Below are positions 52,138 through 61,285 of a DNA stretch of 64,000 bases, piece after piece. Both the position numbers and the translations under genes were made by a program. The stretch covers positions 65,038 through 129,037 of the forward strand of contig JBGVNW010000056.1 of the NCBI GenBank assembly GCA_045125935.1. Reading direction: 5' to 3'. This DNA is from CAG-877 sp045125935 (GTDB lineage: Bacteria > Bacillota_I > Bacilli_A > RF39 > UBA660). Each line of letters starts with the position of its first letter. The first letter of the stretch is position 1. The notes beneath the pieces are model-generated. The model was not told the DNA's origin and searched no databases. It saw only the letters and a program-made list of their open reading frames with translations.

Positions 52138-53253
52138 TTACTTATATCCATATCTATTTCCAGTTTCAGTTATCATATTATCACTATATGATGTAGAGCC
52201 ATTAGATCTATAGAACAGATAATCATGATTTCTTACTCCTGATAAGCAATCTGAAACGGCTTTACTTACAGTTTCTGTATAATTACCGTTTAACCTACTT
52301 TCGTAACTTCCTGAGTCATAAACAGCAAATTGTCCTGGTGCAGTTATTTGTTGAATTGGATTTCTAGAATATTTATTTACCCAATTAGATGTTTCACATC
52401 TGTTTAAAATTGTTGTTGTTACTGCTAACGCATCATCATAAGTACCATCACTTTCAGCAGCTACTACAGCACAAATCATATCATAATCTGTACTTGATAC
52501 TTCATATTTTAAATTTCCTGTTGTGACTTGAAATCCTTGATCAGTATTATTGTGATATACACTTAAATCAAGATCAGAATTAGAGTCTCCTGGCGATATA
52601 ACAACGTTACCATAAGAGCTTATTTGTCCTAGTTCTGGATATACTACTGATGGTGACTGATAAACTGTCCTTTCAGTAATTTCACCACTTACATCACCTG
52701 TTTTTTGTGTGTTAGGATTTGTATTTACATATTCTGATGCCAGTATTGCTGCTGATTTAAATGTCCCTGTTGACACTGATTCCTCCGCATTATTACTTTT
52801 AATACCACTAATTAGGCCTGCTGCAAGTGTTACTGGTGTTGTTAGTCCATCAATAAAATCACCGGTAACTTCTTCTAAAGCATTGGCTATTTTTTTTGAT
52901 GGGCTTAATATAGCTGCACTATACGATGTTGTTAAAAAATCCCCAACTTTTTCTGTTATTCTGTTTAAAGAAAATACACCGGTATCCGTACTAATATCAT
53001 CTTGATCTAATGTTGCTATTCCATTGGTATAATCAGCTATATTTTTTGAAACATTTTTCATATCTGAGGCAATTGTTTTTAAATTACTACGTAATGTATT
53101 TCCTGCAGATGAAACGTCCATTCCATCATAATCACGTGCTTGTTTAATAATTGTATTCAACTGTCCTACTGAATCGTCCAACTGATCAGATAATGTTTTT
53201 AATTGATTAGATAAACTTGACAATTCATTAACGTCTGTAATTTCAGTCTGCAT
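52138..53253 (-). CDS. SleB-like cell-wall hydrolase with WXG/LXG-like N terminus
   Basis: 371 aa. Residues 1-100 form helices like an ESX substrate (LSNQLKTLSDQLDDSVGQLN, then LRSNLKTIASDMKNVSKNIA), no signal peptide. The C-terminal 120 residues match the cell-wall hydrolase SleB type (MICAVVAAESDGTYDDALAV, TTILNRCETSNWVNKY, then QFAVYDSG). First gene of the operon, preceded by GAGGTGAG. Glu in AAESD is the likely catalytic acid. Probably exported by a type VII apparatus elsewhere. Confidence 0.78.
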   Translation of the reverse strand: MQTEITDVNELSSLSNQLKTLSDQLDDSVGQLNTIIKQARDYDGMDVSSAGNTLRSNLKTIASDMKNVSKNIADYTNGIATLDQDDISTDTGVFSLNRITEKVGDFLTTSYSAAILSPSKKIANALEEVTGDFIDGLTTPVTLAAGLISGIKSNNAEESVSTGTFKSAAILASEYVNTNPNTQKTGDVSGEITERTVYQSPSVVYPELGQISSYGNVVISPGDSNSDLDLSVYHNNTDQGFQVTTGNLKYEVSSTDYDMICAVVAAESDGTYDDALAVTTTILNRCETSNWVNKYSRNPIQQITAPGQFAVYDSGSYESRLNGNYTETVSKAVSDCLSGVRNHDYLFYRSNGSTSYSDNMITETGNRYGYK

Positions 53254-53355
53254 TATATATACTCACCTCTATTATTTTTATTATAGCATAAATTATCATT
53301 ATAATAAAAGGTCTTTTTAGTTTTACATTGATTTTACATATCTATTTAAAACATA

Positions 53356-53403
53356 AAAGACTCATGTTGAAAATAAGATATTATACTTAATTTCCGTATG
53401 AGT
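53356..53403 (-). terminator. Terminator of the carbamate kinase gene
   Basis: Arms GACTCAT and ATGAGTC with a 30-base loop and T-rich tail on the minus strand, just past the stop. Wide loop, so only moderately supported. Confidence 0.4.
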
Positions 53404-53410
53404 CCTGTTT

Positions 53411-54343
53411 TTATTTTTTTCTAATAACTGTTCCTGTTTTTCCTTCTAATGCTAATCTTGCTTTTTTTAGGGATGTAATCATTGCATATCCAGTTGTAGT
53501 TTTAGAAGCAAAATCAATACATGCTTCTACTTTTGGTAACATACTTCCTTCAGCAAACTCTTTTGCTGCTATAAATTCCTTTGCCTCTTTTATTGTCATA
53601 GTACGGAGTTTTTGTTCATCTTCTTCTTTATAATTTATAGCAACTTGATCTACTGCTGTTAATATTAGTAGTACATCGGCTTTTAAATCAATTGCTAAAC
53701 GTGCACTTGTACGATCTTTGTCAATTACAGCATCAACGCCTTTGTAACCGTTACGATATTTAATAACTGGAATTCCGCCGCCTCCACAAGCAATAACAAT
53801 GTTTCCTTTATTAATTAGATCTTTAATTGTTTTTATTTCTACTATTTTTTGTGGTTTTGGACTTGGTACAACTCGACGATATCCACGACCTGCATCTTCT
53901 TTCATTGTATAACCTTTTTCGGCACTTAACTTATCTGCTTCTTCTTTAGTATAGAATGTACCAATTGGTTTAGTTGGATTTTTGAAAGCAGGATCTTCTT
54001 TATCAACTTCTACTTGAGTAACTACGGTTAAACAGTTTCGACGCATTCCTCTTTTTAAAATTTCTCTTTGTATTGATTGTTGTAAATGATATCCAATATA
54101 TCCTTGACTCATTGCTCCACATTCAGCAAATGGCATTTCTGGAGATTCAATTTCTTGATGTGAAACTTCCATAGCCAAATTAATCATTCCAACTTGTGGT
54201 CCATTTCCGTGTGTTACGATTACTCTGTTACCGGCCTCAACTAAATCAACAATATTTTTGGCAGTGGTTTTTACTAACTCTAATTGTTCTTCGGGAGTAT
54301 TTCCTAAAGCATTTCCTCCTAATGCAATTACAATTTTTTTCAT
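53411..54343 (-). CDS. arcC: Carbamate kinase
   Basis: 310 aa, normal length. Start MKKIVIALGGNALG, later VIVTHGNGPQVGMINLAMEV, EMPFAECGAMSQGYIGY and AVIDKDRTSARLAIDLKADV, family hallmarks. Makes ATP and carbamate from carbamoyl phosphate and ADP, usually in arginine, agmatine or allantoin breakdown. No arcA/argI partner in the window. Start 54343 has GAGAGGAATT; an upstream in-frame start at 54433 lacks one. Confidence 0.95.
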   Translation of the reverse strand: MKKIVIALGGNALGNTPEEQLELVKTTAKNIVDLVEAGNRVIVTHGNGPQVGMINLAMEVSHQEIESPEMPFAECGAMSQGYIGYHLQQSIQREILKRGMRRNCLTVVTQVEVDKEDPAFKNPTKPIGTFYTKEEADKLSAEKGYTMKEDAGRGYRRVVPSPKPQKIVEIKTIKDLINKGNIVIACGGGGIPVIKYRNGYKGVDAVIDKDRTSARLAIDLKADVLLILTAVDQVAINYKEEDEQKLRTMTIKEAKEFIAAKEFAEGSMLPKVEACIDFASKTTTGYAMITSLKKARLALEGKTGTVIRKK

Positions 54344-54487
54344 TTTAATTCCTCTCTTATTCTTATGTATTTTATATTTTGAGTATATCATATGGAGTTT
54401 TTTTAGTAAATTGTTTATTAATGTATTTGACATAGATTGTTCTGTTGAAAAGTTTGATATTTTTATATGTTGTTAGGTGGTTGGAAT

Positions 54488-54517
54488 AAAAAAAACAAGA
54501 TTAGTCTTCTTGTATTT
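54488..54517 (-). terminator. Terminator of the 290-aa gene
   Basis: Arms ACAAGA and TCTTGT extended by A/T runs; overlaps the stop codon at 54501 and has a T8 tail on the minus strand. Confidence 0.55.
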
Positions 54518-55373
54518 TTTGGGGACTTATATTTGAAAATAATTTCATGTGTTTTTTAGTTGCAAAGTACTCTTCCCGTTCTCTTTTTAGTGCCTCACTT
54601 TTTTCCCATTCCTTTGGATAATATATTTTACTTTGCTCTAGTTCATAATTTCTTTCCGCTAGTTCTGGAATGTTTACGCCAAAAAGTAGCATATCAAGTA
54701 TTTCAATATAACTTGCCAACTCACATCTTGATTCATCAATTTGTTCTTTATGAAATTCTAAATATTTAGGTTCCATTTCACTTATCTTTTGTGAATTAAT
54801 TATTTGCATATTGAAATTATCTTTAAACCAACTACTCTTTAGAATTCTTTTTGTTAAGCCGTCTACTAAATATAATTCACCATTAATATCAACTTCAATA
54901 AATGGTCTTGATTTATCTATTTGTATTCCCCTAGTTGGTGATATATAAGTAGCTTCTATAAAATTTACTTCTTCAAAAACAGACGAAATAGCTCTATTAA
55001 CATCATAAACACAATATCGACCTACCTTTACAGGTGGCCTAGCTAGAAACAATGTTACTGGAATATAATGTGCAGCGGCTGGTATTTTGTGACGTAATTT
55101 ATCTTTCATCCATAGAGGGATGCCACAGATATTTGGGTGCTCCTGATAACAGTAGTGTTCTTGATCATCTACTATAGATAGATTTTCCCAATCTAGAGAT
55201 TGCTTTGTTGGATCGATTTGTTCTCTATACACTAAAGCATCCATTATTGTTGCTTGAATTGCCTCTTTTTCTAAAGGTGGCAAATTGGGATGTTCAGCAA
55301 TATAATCTAATATGTGCCAACATCTATAAAACACTTCGTTAGTTATTACTTCATAATCTACTAAATTTTTCAT
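54501..55373 (-). CDS. Unknown protein paired with a methyltransferase-like gene
   Basis: 290 aa, no signal peptide. Mixed alpha/beta with cysteines and histidines (FYRCWHILDY, HYCYQEHPNICGIPLW, GRYCVYDVNRAI) and a DINGELYLVDGLTKRIL segment, then a helical tail with charged residues. Follows the methyltransferase-like gene by 11 bp and shares its strand, so they form a two-gene unit with unknown product. No family recognised. Confidence 0.6.
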   Translation of the reverse strand: MKNLVDYEVITNEVFYRCWHILDYIAEHPNLPPLEKEAIQATIMDALVYREQIDPTKQSLDWENLSIVDDQEHYCYQEHPNICGIPLWMKDKLRHKIPAAAHYIPVTLFLARPPVKVGRYCVYDVNRAISSVFEEVNFIEATYISPTRGIQIDKSRPFIEVDINGELYLVDGLTKRILKSSWFKDNFNMQIINSQKISEMEPKYLEFHKEQIDESRCELASYIEILDMLLFGVNIPELAERNYELEQSKIYYPKEWEKSEALKREREEYFATKKHMKLFSNISPQKIQED

Positions 55374-55384
55374 ATTATCACCAT

Positions 55385-56563
55385 TTATTTAAAGAATATT
55401 TTAGGATGATTGTCTGATTGAATCACGGTTCTTGCCCTAGTCATGTTCATGTGTATATTTCTTAAGCGATTCATGTCAATTGCTTCATTAGATTCAACCT
55501 TATCTATGTTATTGGCATACCATCCCAATAAAGTATTTCTAAAATCTGGAAGTTCTACTAGATGATATAAATCTTCATAACTTTTAATTTTAGTTTCTTC
55601 AACTAGATCTTTAGCAATTTTATCTGTCAAGAAATTATGTCCTGGTAAATTAGCAAGTGACCTTTCTGGTATAGTGGCGTTGTTTTGTCCTTCAACACAA
55701 TCTGCCCTTGTTGCAGCAATCAGAATTCCTGTTTGTATATCATATTGTAATTCATCTTCTAGCCAGTAGGAGAATTTTACAGTTGGATTTGCTTTTTCTA
55801 TTTCTAAGCATCTCAAGTATGGATATATCATATCGATTGTGTCATACCAAATATCGACATTTACATGATTAAATACTGATAAATCTGCTGTTTTTAAGTA
55901 ATCGATTCCATCTGAACATACTGTCTGAACTTTTTCACAATTTTCAAATTGTGGAAGAATGTAAGTAGTAAAAAGAGCAAGTACATCCTGATTATTATCA
56001 ACAACAGTTATACTTGTAACATCTTCTTTTCTTGATAACATGTATGCTACATACCCTAAACCACAACCTAATAATAGTACATTTCCCGTTGCTTCATTGA
56101 TAAATTGTTCAAATGATTGAATCTCATTTGGTTCAACGGTCATCCAACAAGTAGTTTTTTCACCTTCAACTAGTCCTGGAAAACGTAGACTTTTATCACA
56201 AACAAAATAGCTATTAACTTGGCGCATTGTCGCTAAATCTCTTTTTTTTGTTCCTAATTTAGTAATAATGCCCGGTCTTATTATTCTTCTTTTTGATAAC
56301 TTAAAGTTATTAGATGCTACATTGGGAACATTAATATTTTTTAAGTATGGGTTTGCCATTATTTCTTCTCTTGTCATAGTTTTAATTTCTGACTTATGTA
56401 AATTTGGCCTTTTGGCAGCTTTGGACATTTTTTCAAGTTCGGCCAGTGTCATCTCACCATTATCAACCATCCCATTGAACATATCATATAAAATTAATTC
56501 TTCTTCTAAAATGCTTTGAATTATGTCTTGAACTTCACGCATTTTTCTTGTATTTGCAATCAT
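55385..56563 (-). CDS. SAM-dependent methyltransferase-like protein
   Basis: 392 aa. Rossmann motif VLLLGCGLGYVAYMLSRKED (about 155-174) with the acidic strand TSITVVDNNQDV and VCSDGIDYL, resembling spermidine synthases and class-I methyltransferases. The 150-residue N-terminal part includes SKRRIIRPGIITKLGTKKRD. Co-transcribed with the unknown 290-aa protein. Substrate unknown; the LEDELQYDIQTGILIAATRA tail is not diagnostic. Confidence 0.65.
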   Translation of the reverse strand: MIANTRKMREVQDIIQSILEEELILYDMFNGMVDNGEMTLAELEKMSKAAKRPNLHKSEIKTMTREEIMANPYLKNINVPNVASNNFKLSKRRIIRPGIITKLGTKKRDLATMRQVNSYFVCDKSLRFPGLVEGEKTTCWMTVEPNEIQSFEQFINEATGNVLLLGCGLGYVAYMLSRKEDVTSITVVDNNQDVLALFTTYILPQFENCEKVQTVCSDGIDYLKTADLSVFNHVNVDIWYDTIDMIYPYLRCLEIEKANPTVKFSYWLEDELQYDIQTGILIAATRADCVEGQNNATIPERSLANLPGHNFLTDKIAKDLVEETKIKSYEDLYHLVELPDFRNTLLGWYANNIDKVESNEAIDMNRLRNIHMNMTRARTVIQSDNHPKIFFK

Positions 56564-56940
56564 TTAATCATCCCCTTTTTTGTCGCTATATTATACTATA
56601 TTATGTTGTAGATGTCAATTTTACACTTACCACTGACTACAAGAAAAATGAATATAAGTTAATTAAAGAGTATAATGATTTGAAATTTGTATATAAAAAG
56701 TTAGCTTGATAATTTAGTTATGATAGAAAAGAAGTATTTTGTAAATTTGTGTATAATTTGGAGATTTTCACAATTTAAAAGGAATGATGAAAAGTTCATT
56801 CCTTACGATTAGATTTTTATAACAATTTGCTGAAAAGATAAATATCATTACTAGATTAGTATTTAAAATAACAACCTTTTTATTAACTGGAATTTAATCA
56901 GTTGTTTATATTATATTTTCTTTTTTTATTTATAGGAAGT
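56564..56940. other. Intergenic region with a possible gene remnant
   Basis: No complete gene. A plus-strand frame at about 56600-56710 (YVVDVNFTLTTDYKKNEYKL, then a stop after YKKLA) looks like the end of a lost gene. A hairpin AAGGAATGA/TCATTCCTT lies at 56779-56804. Otherwise AT-rich. Confidence 0.4.
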
Positions 56941-56981
56941 AAAAGTGCCGTTATTGTTTTTGTAACAGTATCGGCACTTTT
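56941..56981. terminator. Terminator after the arylsulfotransferase gene
   Basis: Arms AAAAGTGCCG (56941-56950) and CGGCACTTTT (56972-56981) with an inner GTTA/TAAC pair. Starts 6 bp from the stop at 56987. Works in both directions. Confidence 0.8.
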
Positions 56982-56986
56982 TATTA

Positions 56987-58690
56987 TTAAAACCAAATAT
57001 CTTCAAAACTGTATTTAAATACACGGTAAGCATATTTCTTTGATGTGTAATTAAATTGTTTTATCAATTTACCATTTTCATCATATTCAGCGTAGCAATT
57101 ACTCTTTCCAGATGAAGTAACATGATTATTATCGATATCTTGGACACTTGAAACAATTGATGAATATGCAACATCAAATTCTTCAACTAATTCATACGTA
57201 TTTTCATTCTCATCTACTAAATATTTATAGTATTTTGATGTTTCACCTTCTGCAAAAGTTCCAACGCCAGGATATTCTTCCCAAGGAAAATCTTCTCTTG
57301 TGTTACTTGCTCCATAGTTGTTATTATACATTTCTAAGTAATATTGTCCCTCTTCTAATGAAGAATCATCTAAATACGTGATAGTATGTTGTCCAGCTTG
57401 ATTTACGAAATCTCCTACTTTTTCTAAAACTAGTGATTCATATTCTGTTCCCTCGCATACTTTTTCATCTGCTATAAGATATTTAATGCTCGGTTCTTCA
57501 TAAATATTTTCTACATATATAATTGTACTTATTTCTCTTCCTGATAAAACAATATCATTTTTTCCTTCAACCATGCTTAAACTGTTTAAATGTATCCAGT
57601 CTAATCCTGTTCCACCGTATGTATTTGTTCCTGATGAAGGCATGGTAGCAGTTTCATAAATTTCTGGCAGAAGTTCTTTCATATCAATTATTTCTTCAAC
57701 TGTTCCTGTTTCTAGATCTAAACTTACAACTAAATCTTCAATTGTTTTGTCTTCTTCCTTTTTACTGTTAACTAGAATCAATAATTTATTGTTTTCTTCA
57801 TCTAATATATAATCATGATGCATTGTATACCCATTTAGAGCATATTTCTTTTCAATTCTTCCTAATCGATCAATTATTGCAATATCATTTGTATCATAGC
57901 TATATAATAATTTGTCATCATAAAAGATGATTCTATCACTTCGATAATCACTTAAAACTAAGTCTGCTCGAAGAATACCATTATTATCATAAATATAATT
58001 ATTGGCATTGAATGCTTTATCTAGACCAAATAAAACGAATAATCCTTCACTTAGTTCTTCTTCACTTTCCCCATCGATACTCTCAAGAATTGTGTCACTT
58101 TCACAGTTTACACTTGTCATGTCAATTGTAAATGTATTAGTTACTTTTTCACTGTCTTTATTCTTTCCAGTTATTTTAATTGTATTTATTTCTCCTGGAA
58201 CTAAGCCAATTATTTGATAACTATGCTCTGTTGTATAATCAGAGTCTGTTCCATTATTTAATGTTTTTGTAAAATCAGGGATATTGTCATTGTCAACTGA
58301 AATTGTATATGTTATTTTTAGTTCTTCTTCTGTTGTAAAGTATACATTTAATCCTAAATTATTAGTTCCATATGGATTTAATATTAATAGAGGCTCATCA
58401 AATGTATATTCATTTTCTAGTAGTTTTGTGATTTTCTCATCAATTACTTCTTGATAATTACTGTTATATGGCAAAATATTATCGTTTTTAATTACTTCGT
58501 AAATGTTTTCACCAAGATTGTCAGATAGTTCAACTGTAGTATTTTCTCTTACCCATTCAATCTTTTGCAAATTCTCTTTCAATATATTTTTTGATATTTC
58601 TTTGTAGATATTAGTTGCAAATACAGATAAGACAACTATTGCAATAATAACTAATATTTTCTTCTTATACTTCTGTAATTTCTTTTTCAT
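56987..58690 (-). CDS. Aryl-sulfate sulfotransferase (ASST family)
   Basis: 567 aa. One N-terminal membrane helix (ILVIIAIVVLSVFATNIY), a beta N-domain (about 95-200) and an ASST beta-propeller with DYRSDRIIFYDDK, YTMHHDYILDEENNKLLIL, DWIHLNSLSMVEGKNDIVLSGRE (His, Asn, Ser and Arg of the active-site region) and GQHTITYLDD. It transfers sulfate from aryl sulfates to phenols outside the cell, common in gut Bacillota. Start 58690 has AAAGGAAG; the upstream start at 58711 is inside that site. Confidence 0.88.
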   Translation of the reverse strand: MKKKLQKYKKKILVIIAIVVLSVFATNIYKEISKNILKENLQKIEWVRENTTVELSDNLGENIYEVIKNDNILPYNSNYQEVIDEKITKLLENEYTFDEPLLILNPYGTNNLGLNVYFTTEEELKITYTISVDNDNIPDFTKTLNNGTDSDYTTEHSYQIIGLVPGEINTIKITGKNKDSEKVTNTFTIDMTSVNCESDTILESIDGESEEELSEGLFVLFGLDKAFNANNYIYDNNGILRADLVLSDYRSDRIIFYDDKLLYSYDTNDIAIIDRLGRIEKKYALNGYTMHHDYILDEENNKLLILVNSKKEEDKTIEDLVVSLDLETGTVEEIIDMKELLPEIYETATMPSSGTNTYGGTGLDWIHLNSLSMVEGKNDIVLSGREISTIIYVENIYEEPSIKYLIADEKVCEGTEYESLVLEKVGDFVNQAGQHTITYLDDSSLEEGQYYLEMYNNNYGASNTREDFPWEEYPGVGTFAEGETSKYYKYLVDENENTYELVEEFDVAYSSIVSSVQDIDNNHVTSSGKSNCYAEYDENGKLIKQFNYTSKKYAYRVFKYSFEDIWF

Positions 58691-58818
58691 TTTTTCTTCC
58701 TTTCGTGTCAATCTTACTAAGAGTATATGTCATTAAAATTAAAAAAACATTAAATACTTCATTTAAATATTTAATGTTTCCTATTTATATTATTAACATT
58801 TTAGTTAAGATTTTCTTA

Positions 58819-60006
58819 TTAATTTTTGCCAAACGCAGTAAATGATAGCATTAAGCCTCCACAAATATTTGCAGAATGTTCATCATAACCATATTCTCCA
58901 AAAGTAAATGCAGTTATAAATGGTACTCCTTTTGCTTCTTTTACTAATTGTTCGTGGACCTCTTCTAATCTATCACCAATTGCAAGTTTTCTTCCACCAC
59001 AATGAATTAGGATATATGCAGCAGCATCAGTATATAGTTGCTTTCTAGTTTCTTTTAATGTTTTACCTGTTGCATCAATTAGTTCATCAACTGTCGCTTC
59101 TAGTTGGATAATAGCTGTTCCAGGTACAACTTTATTTCCTAGAGTAATTGTATCATCGGTTGTAGTCTTAGTTCCCATATCATTTCCAAACATCGGATGA
59201 CGAATCACTGTTAGATTACCCAATGGATCTTTTACTCCCAATGGTTTTGTTGTTGATGCTTCTAATAACTTACTTCCTTTTAAATTAGATGGCGATATAT
59301 TAGTCCAATTTGAGTATTTACGTAAAGCAGATATTCCATCGATACTTACTAAAATTCTTGAGTCTTTTACTTCTGTAATAAGTCCAATATTATTTGTTTC
59401 ACGATAGTCGCCAGTATATGTTGTGACTATTTCATTATCTGTATAGAAGAAAGCTACTGCTACTCCATCTGATATTACTTTGTCATTGCATATTACTTTC
59501 CAATTACCAGAAACATTATCATCAGCTGCACTTCCTCCAAACATTGGAACACGTCCAATAACATCTTGAATTCCCATTAGATATTCTTCTTCTTCTTTTG
59601 GACTTGCAACCATATAAAAGTATGCTGGGGCCCTAGTTGTTTTTGCATTTTCAACAGCTTCAATAGCAACTTTACGACCGATTGCTCTTGGATCTTTTCC
59701 AGCTTCATGACAGGCAACACCAACAGTCATATGCTTGTCATCTAAAGTCATCATTCCAGCAAATCCCGCTTCGGATGCTATAATTCCATCCTCTACTATT
59801 AATCCACCACTACTAGTACAACCAATAATTGGAATGTCAGTAATATTTCTAAGTCCTTTAATTAGTGCTTTTATATCATTTTTTTCCGAAGTGTATAAAA
59901 ATCCAATTTTGGCATTTGATAAATCCTTGGTTGCTTTTTTTGCAGTTTCTAGTCCTGTTGCAAAACTGTCTGGATTAACACTATAACCAACTTTTGACCT
60001 TAACAT
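58819..60006 (-). CDS. FIST N/C-domain sensory protein
   Basis: 395 aa. FIST-N start (SKVGYSVNPDSFATGLETAK, LLYTSEKND-like), IIGCTSSGGLIVEDGI and FGGSAADDNVSGNW, then FIST-C with FTFGEYGYDEHSANICGGL. FIST domains bind small ligands, thought to be amino acids, in signalling. It stands alone between ASST and FucO-like genes, so its output partner is unknown. Ribosome site is weak (AAGAGAAGGGATC). Confidence 0.9.
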   Translation of the reverse strand: MLRSKVGYSVNPDSFATGLETAKKATKDLSNAKIGFLYTSEKNDIKALIKGLRNITDIPIIGCTSSGGLIVEDGIIASEAGFAGMMTLDDKHMTVGVACHEAGKDPRAIGRKVAIEAVENAKTTRAPAYFYMVASPKEEEEYLMGIQDVIGRVPMFGGSAADDNVSGNWKVICNDKVISDGVAVAFFYTDNEIVTTYTGDYRETNNIGLITEVKDSRILVSIDGISALRKYSNWTNISPSNLKGSKLLEASTTKPLGVKDPLGNLTVIRHPMFGNDMGTKTTTDDTITLGNKVVPGTAIIQLEATVDELIDATGKTLKETRKQLYTDAAAYILIHCGGRKLAIGDRLEEVHEQLVKEAKGVPFITAFTFGEYGYDEHSANICGGLMLSFTAFGKN

Positions 60007-60026
60007 ACTGATCCCTTCTCTTTCTT

Positions 60027-61181
60027 TTACTTATATGCTTCTTGATAAATTTTAATTATATCTTCAACAGTTACTTCTCTTGGATTTCCTCCAGTACAAG
60101 CATCATTAATTGCTTGTTTTGCAAGTGTTGGTATCATTTCTTCTGGAATACCAATTTCTTGTAATGTTTGAGGAATATTTAATTTCTTAGATAGTTCTTT
60201 AACGGCTTCTACAACTTTATTAACAGCTGCATCACCAGTTAGTCCTGCCATATCTAATCCAAAAGCATTTCCCATATTTACATATAATTCTGGGCATACT
60301 GCTCCATTAAACTTTAAAACGTGTGGCAATAATAAAGCATTAGCTACACCGTGCGGAGTATCAAAGTATGCACCTAGTGAGTGAGCCATTGAATGCACTA
60401 TTCCAAGTCCTACATTGGAAAATCCCATTCCTGCAATATATTGTGCATATGCAACATTATCAACAGCAGTTTTATCCTTATCATTTGCAGCTTTTTCTAA
60501 GTTCTTATATATTAATGCCATTGAATTTAGGTGGAACATATCTGGTATTAACCATCCTGCCTTTGTTATATATCCCTCCATAGCATGAGTTAATGCATCC
60601 ATACCTGTTGAGGCAGCTATTGCTTGAGGCATTCCTTGCATTAAATCTGGGTCGATAATTGCTACTGCTGGAATGTCATGAACGTCTACACAAACCATTT
60701 TCTTAACTCTGGTTTCATCTGTTATAACATAATTAATTGTTACTTCTGCAGCAGTTCCTGCAGTAGTAGGTAATGCAATAATTGGTAGACATTTATTTTT
60801 AGTTGGAGCTACACCATCTAAACTTACAACATCAGAAAATTCTGGATTTGTAAGAATAATCCCTACTGCTTTAGCAGTATCAATTGAACTTCCTCCACCT
60901 ACTGCTACAATTACATCAACAGCTTCGCTCTTAGCTAATTCAACACATTCTTTTACAATTGTTACTGTTGGATTTGGTTTAACTTTATCAAATACAACAT
61001 AATTTATTGAGTCTTTATCAAGATAATCTGTAACCATCTTTAAAACTCCTGATTTTACAATACCTTCGTCAGTTACAACTAAGGCCTTTTTAAAATTCCT
61101 ACTTTTAATTTCTGTAGATACATTTTCTCTTGCACCACGTCCAAAGTAAGAAGTTTCATTTAAAACTATTCTATTTACCAT
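60027..61181 (-). CDS. fucO: Iron-containing lactaldehyde reductase/propanediol dehydrogenase
   Basis: 384 aa. Start MVNRIVLNETSYFGRGA, GGGSSIDTAKAVG for nucleotide binding, TTAGTAAEVTINYVITDE, THAMEGY, and metal ligands in SMAHSLGAYFDTPHGVANA (His, His) and DALTHAMEG. Very like E. coli FucO, including the ending DDACTGGNPREVTVEDI-type segment. Reduces L-lactaldehyde to propanediol in fucose/rhamnose fermentation. Start 61181 has GGGAGG at eight bases; an in-frame start at 61253 is upstream of that site. Confidence 0.93.
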   Translation of the reverse strand: MVNRIVLNETSYFGRGARENVSTEIKSRNFKKALVVTDEGIVKSGVLKMVTDYLDKDSINYVVFDKVKPNPTVTIVKECVELAKSEAVDVIVAVGGGSSIDTAKAVGIILTNPEFSDVVSLDGVAPTKNKCLPIIALPTTAGTAAEVTINYVITDETRVKKMVCVDVHDIPAVAIIDPDLMQGMPQAIAASTGMDALTHAMEGYITKAGWLIPDMFHLNSMALIYKNLEKAANDKDKTAVDNVAYAQYIAGMGFSNVGLGIVHSMAHSLGAYFDTPHGVANALLLPHVLKFNGAVCPELYVNMGNAFGLDMAGLTGDAAVNKVVEAVKELSKKLNIPQTLQEIGIPEEMIPTLAKQAINDACTGGNPREVTVEDIIKIYQEAYK

Positions 61182-61225
61182 CACTCTAGCCTCCCTATTA
61201 TCGTAATTATAGCATAGTTTAATAT

Positions 61226-61282
61226 AAAAAAAAAGAGCAATTTTGAAGTGCACTCCTTTTTGGACACTTCGTTTTATGCTCT
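61226..61282 (-). terminator. Terminator between tsaD and fucO
   Basis: Nested arms AAGAGCA/TGCTCTT and GAAGTG/CACTTC followed by a T-run on the minus strand; a long hairpin. It ends the tsaE-tsaB-rimI-tsaD operon. Confidence 0.75.
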
Positions 61283-61285
61283 TAT

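Noticed and set aside
56600..56710. Coding gene on the plus strand
   Set aside because: Only a fragment with stop and no start; kept as a possible remnant in the gap entry.
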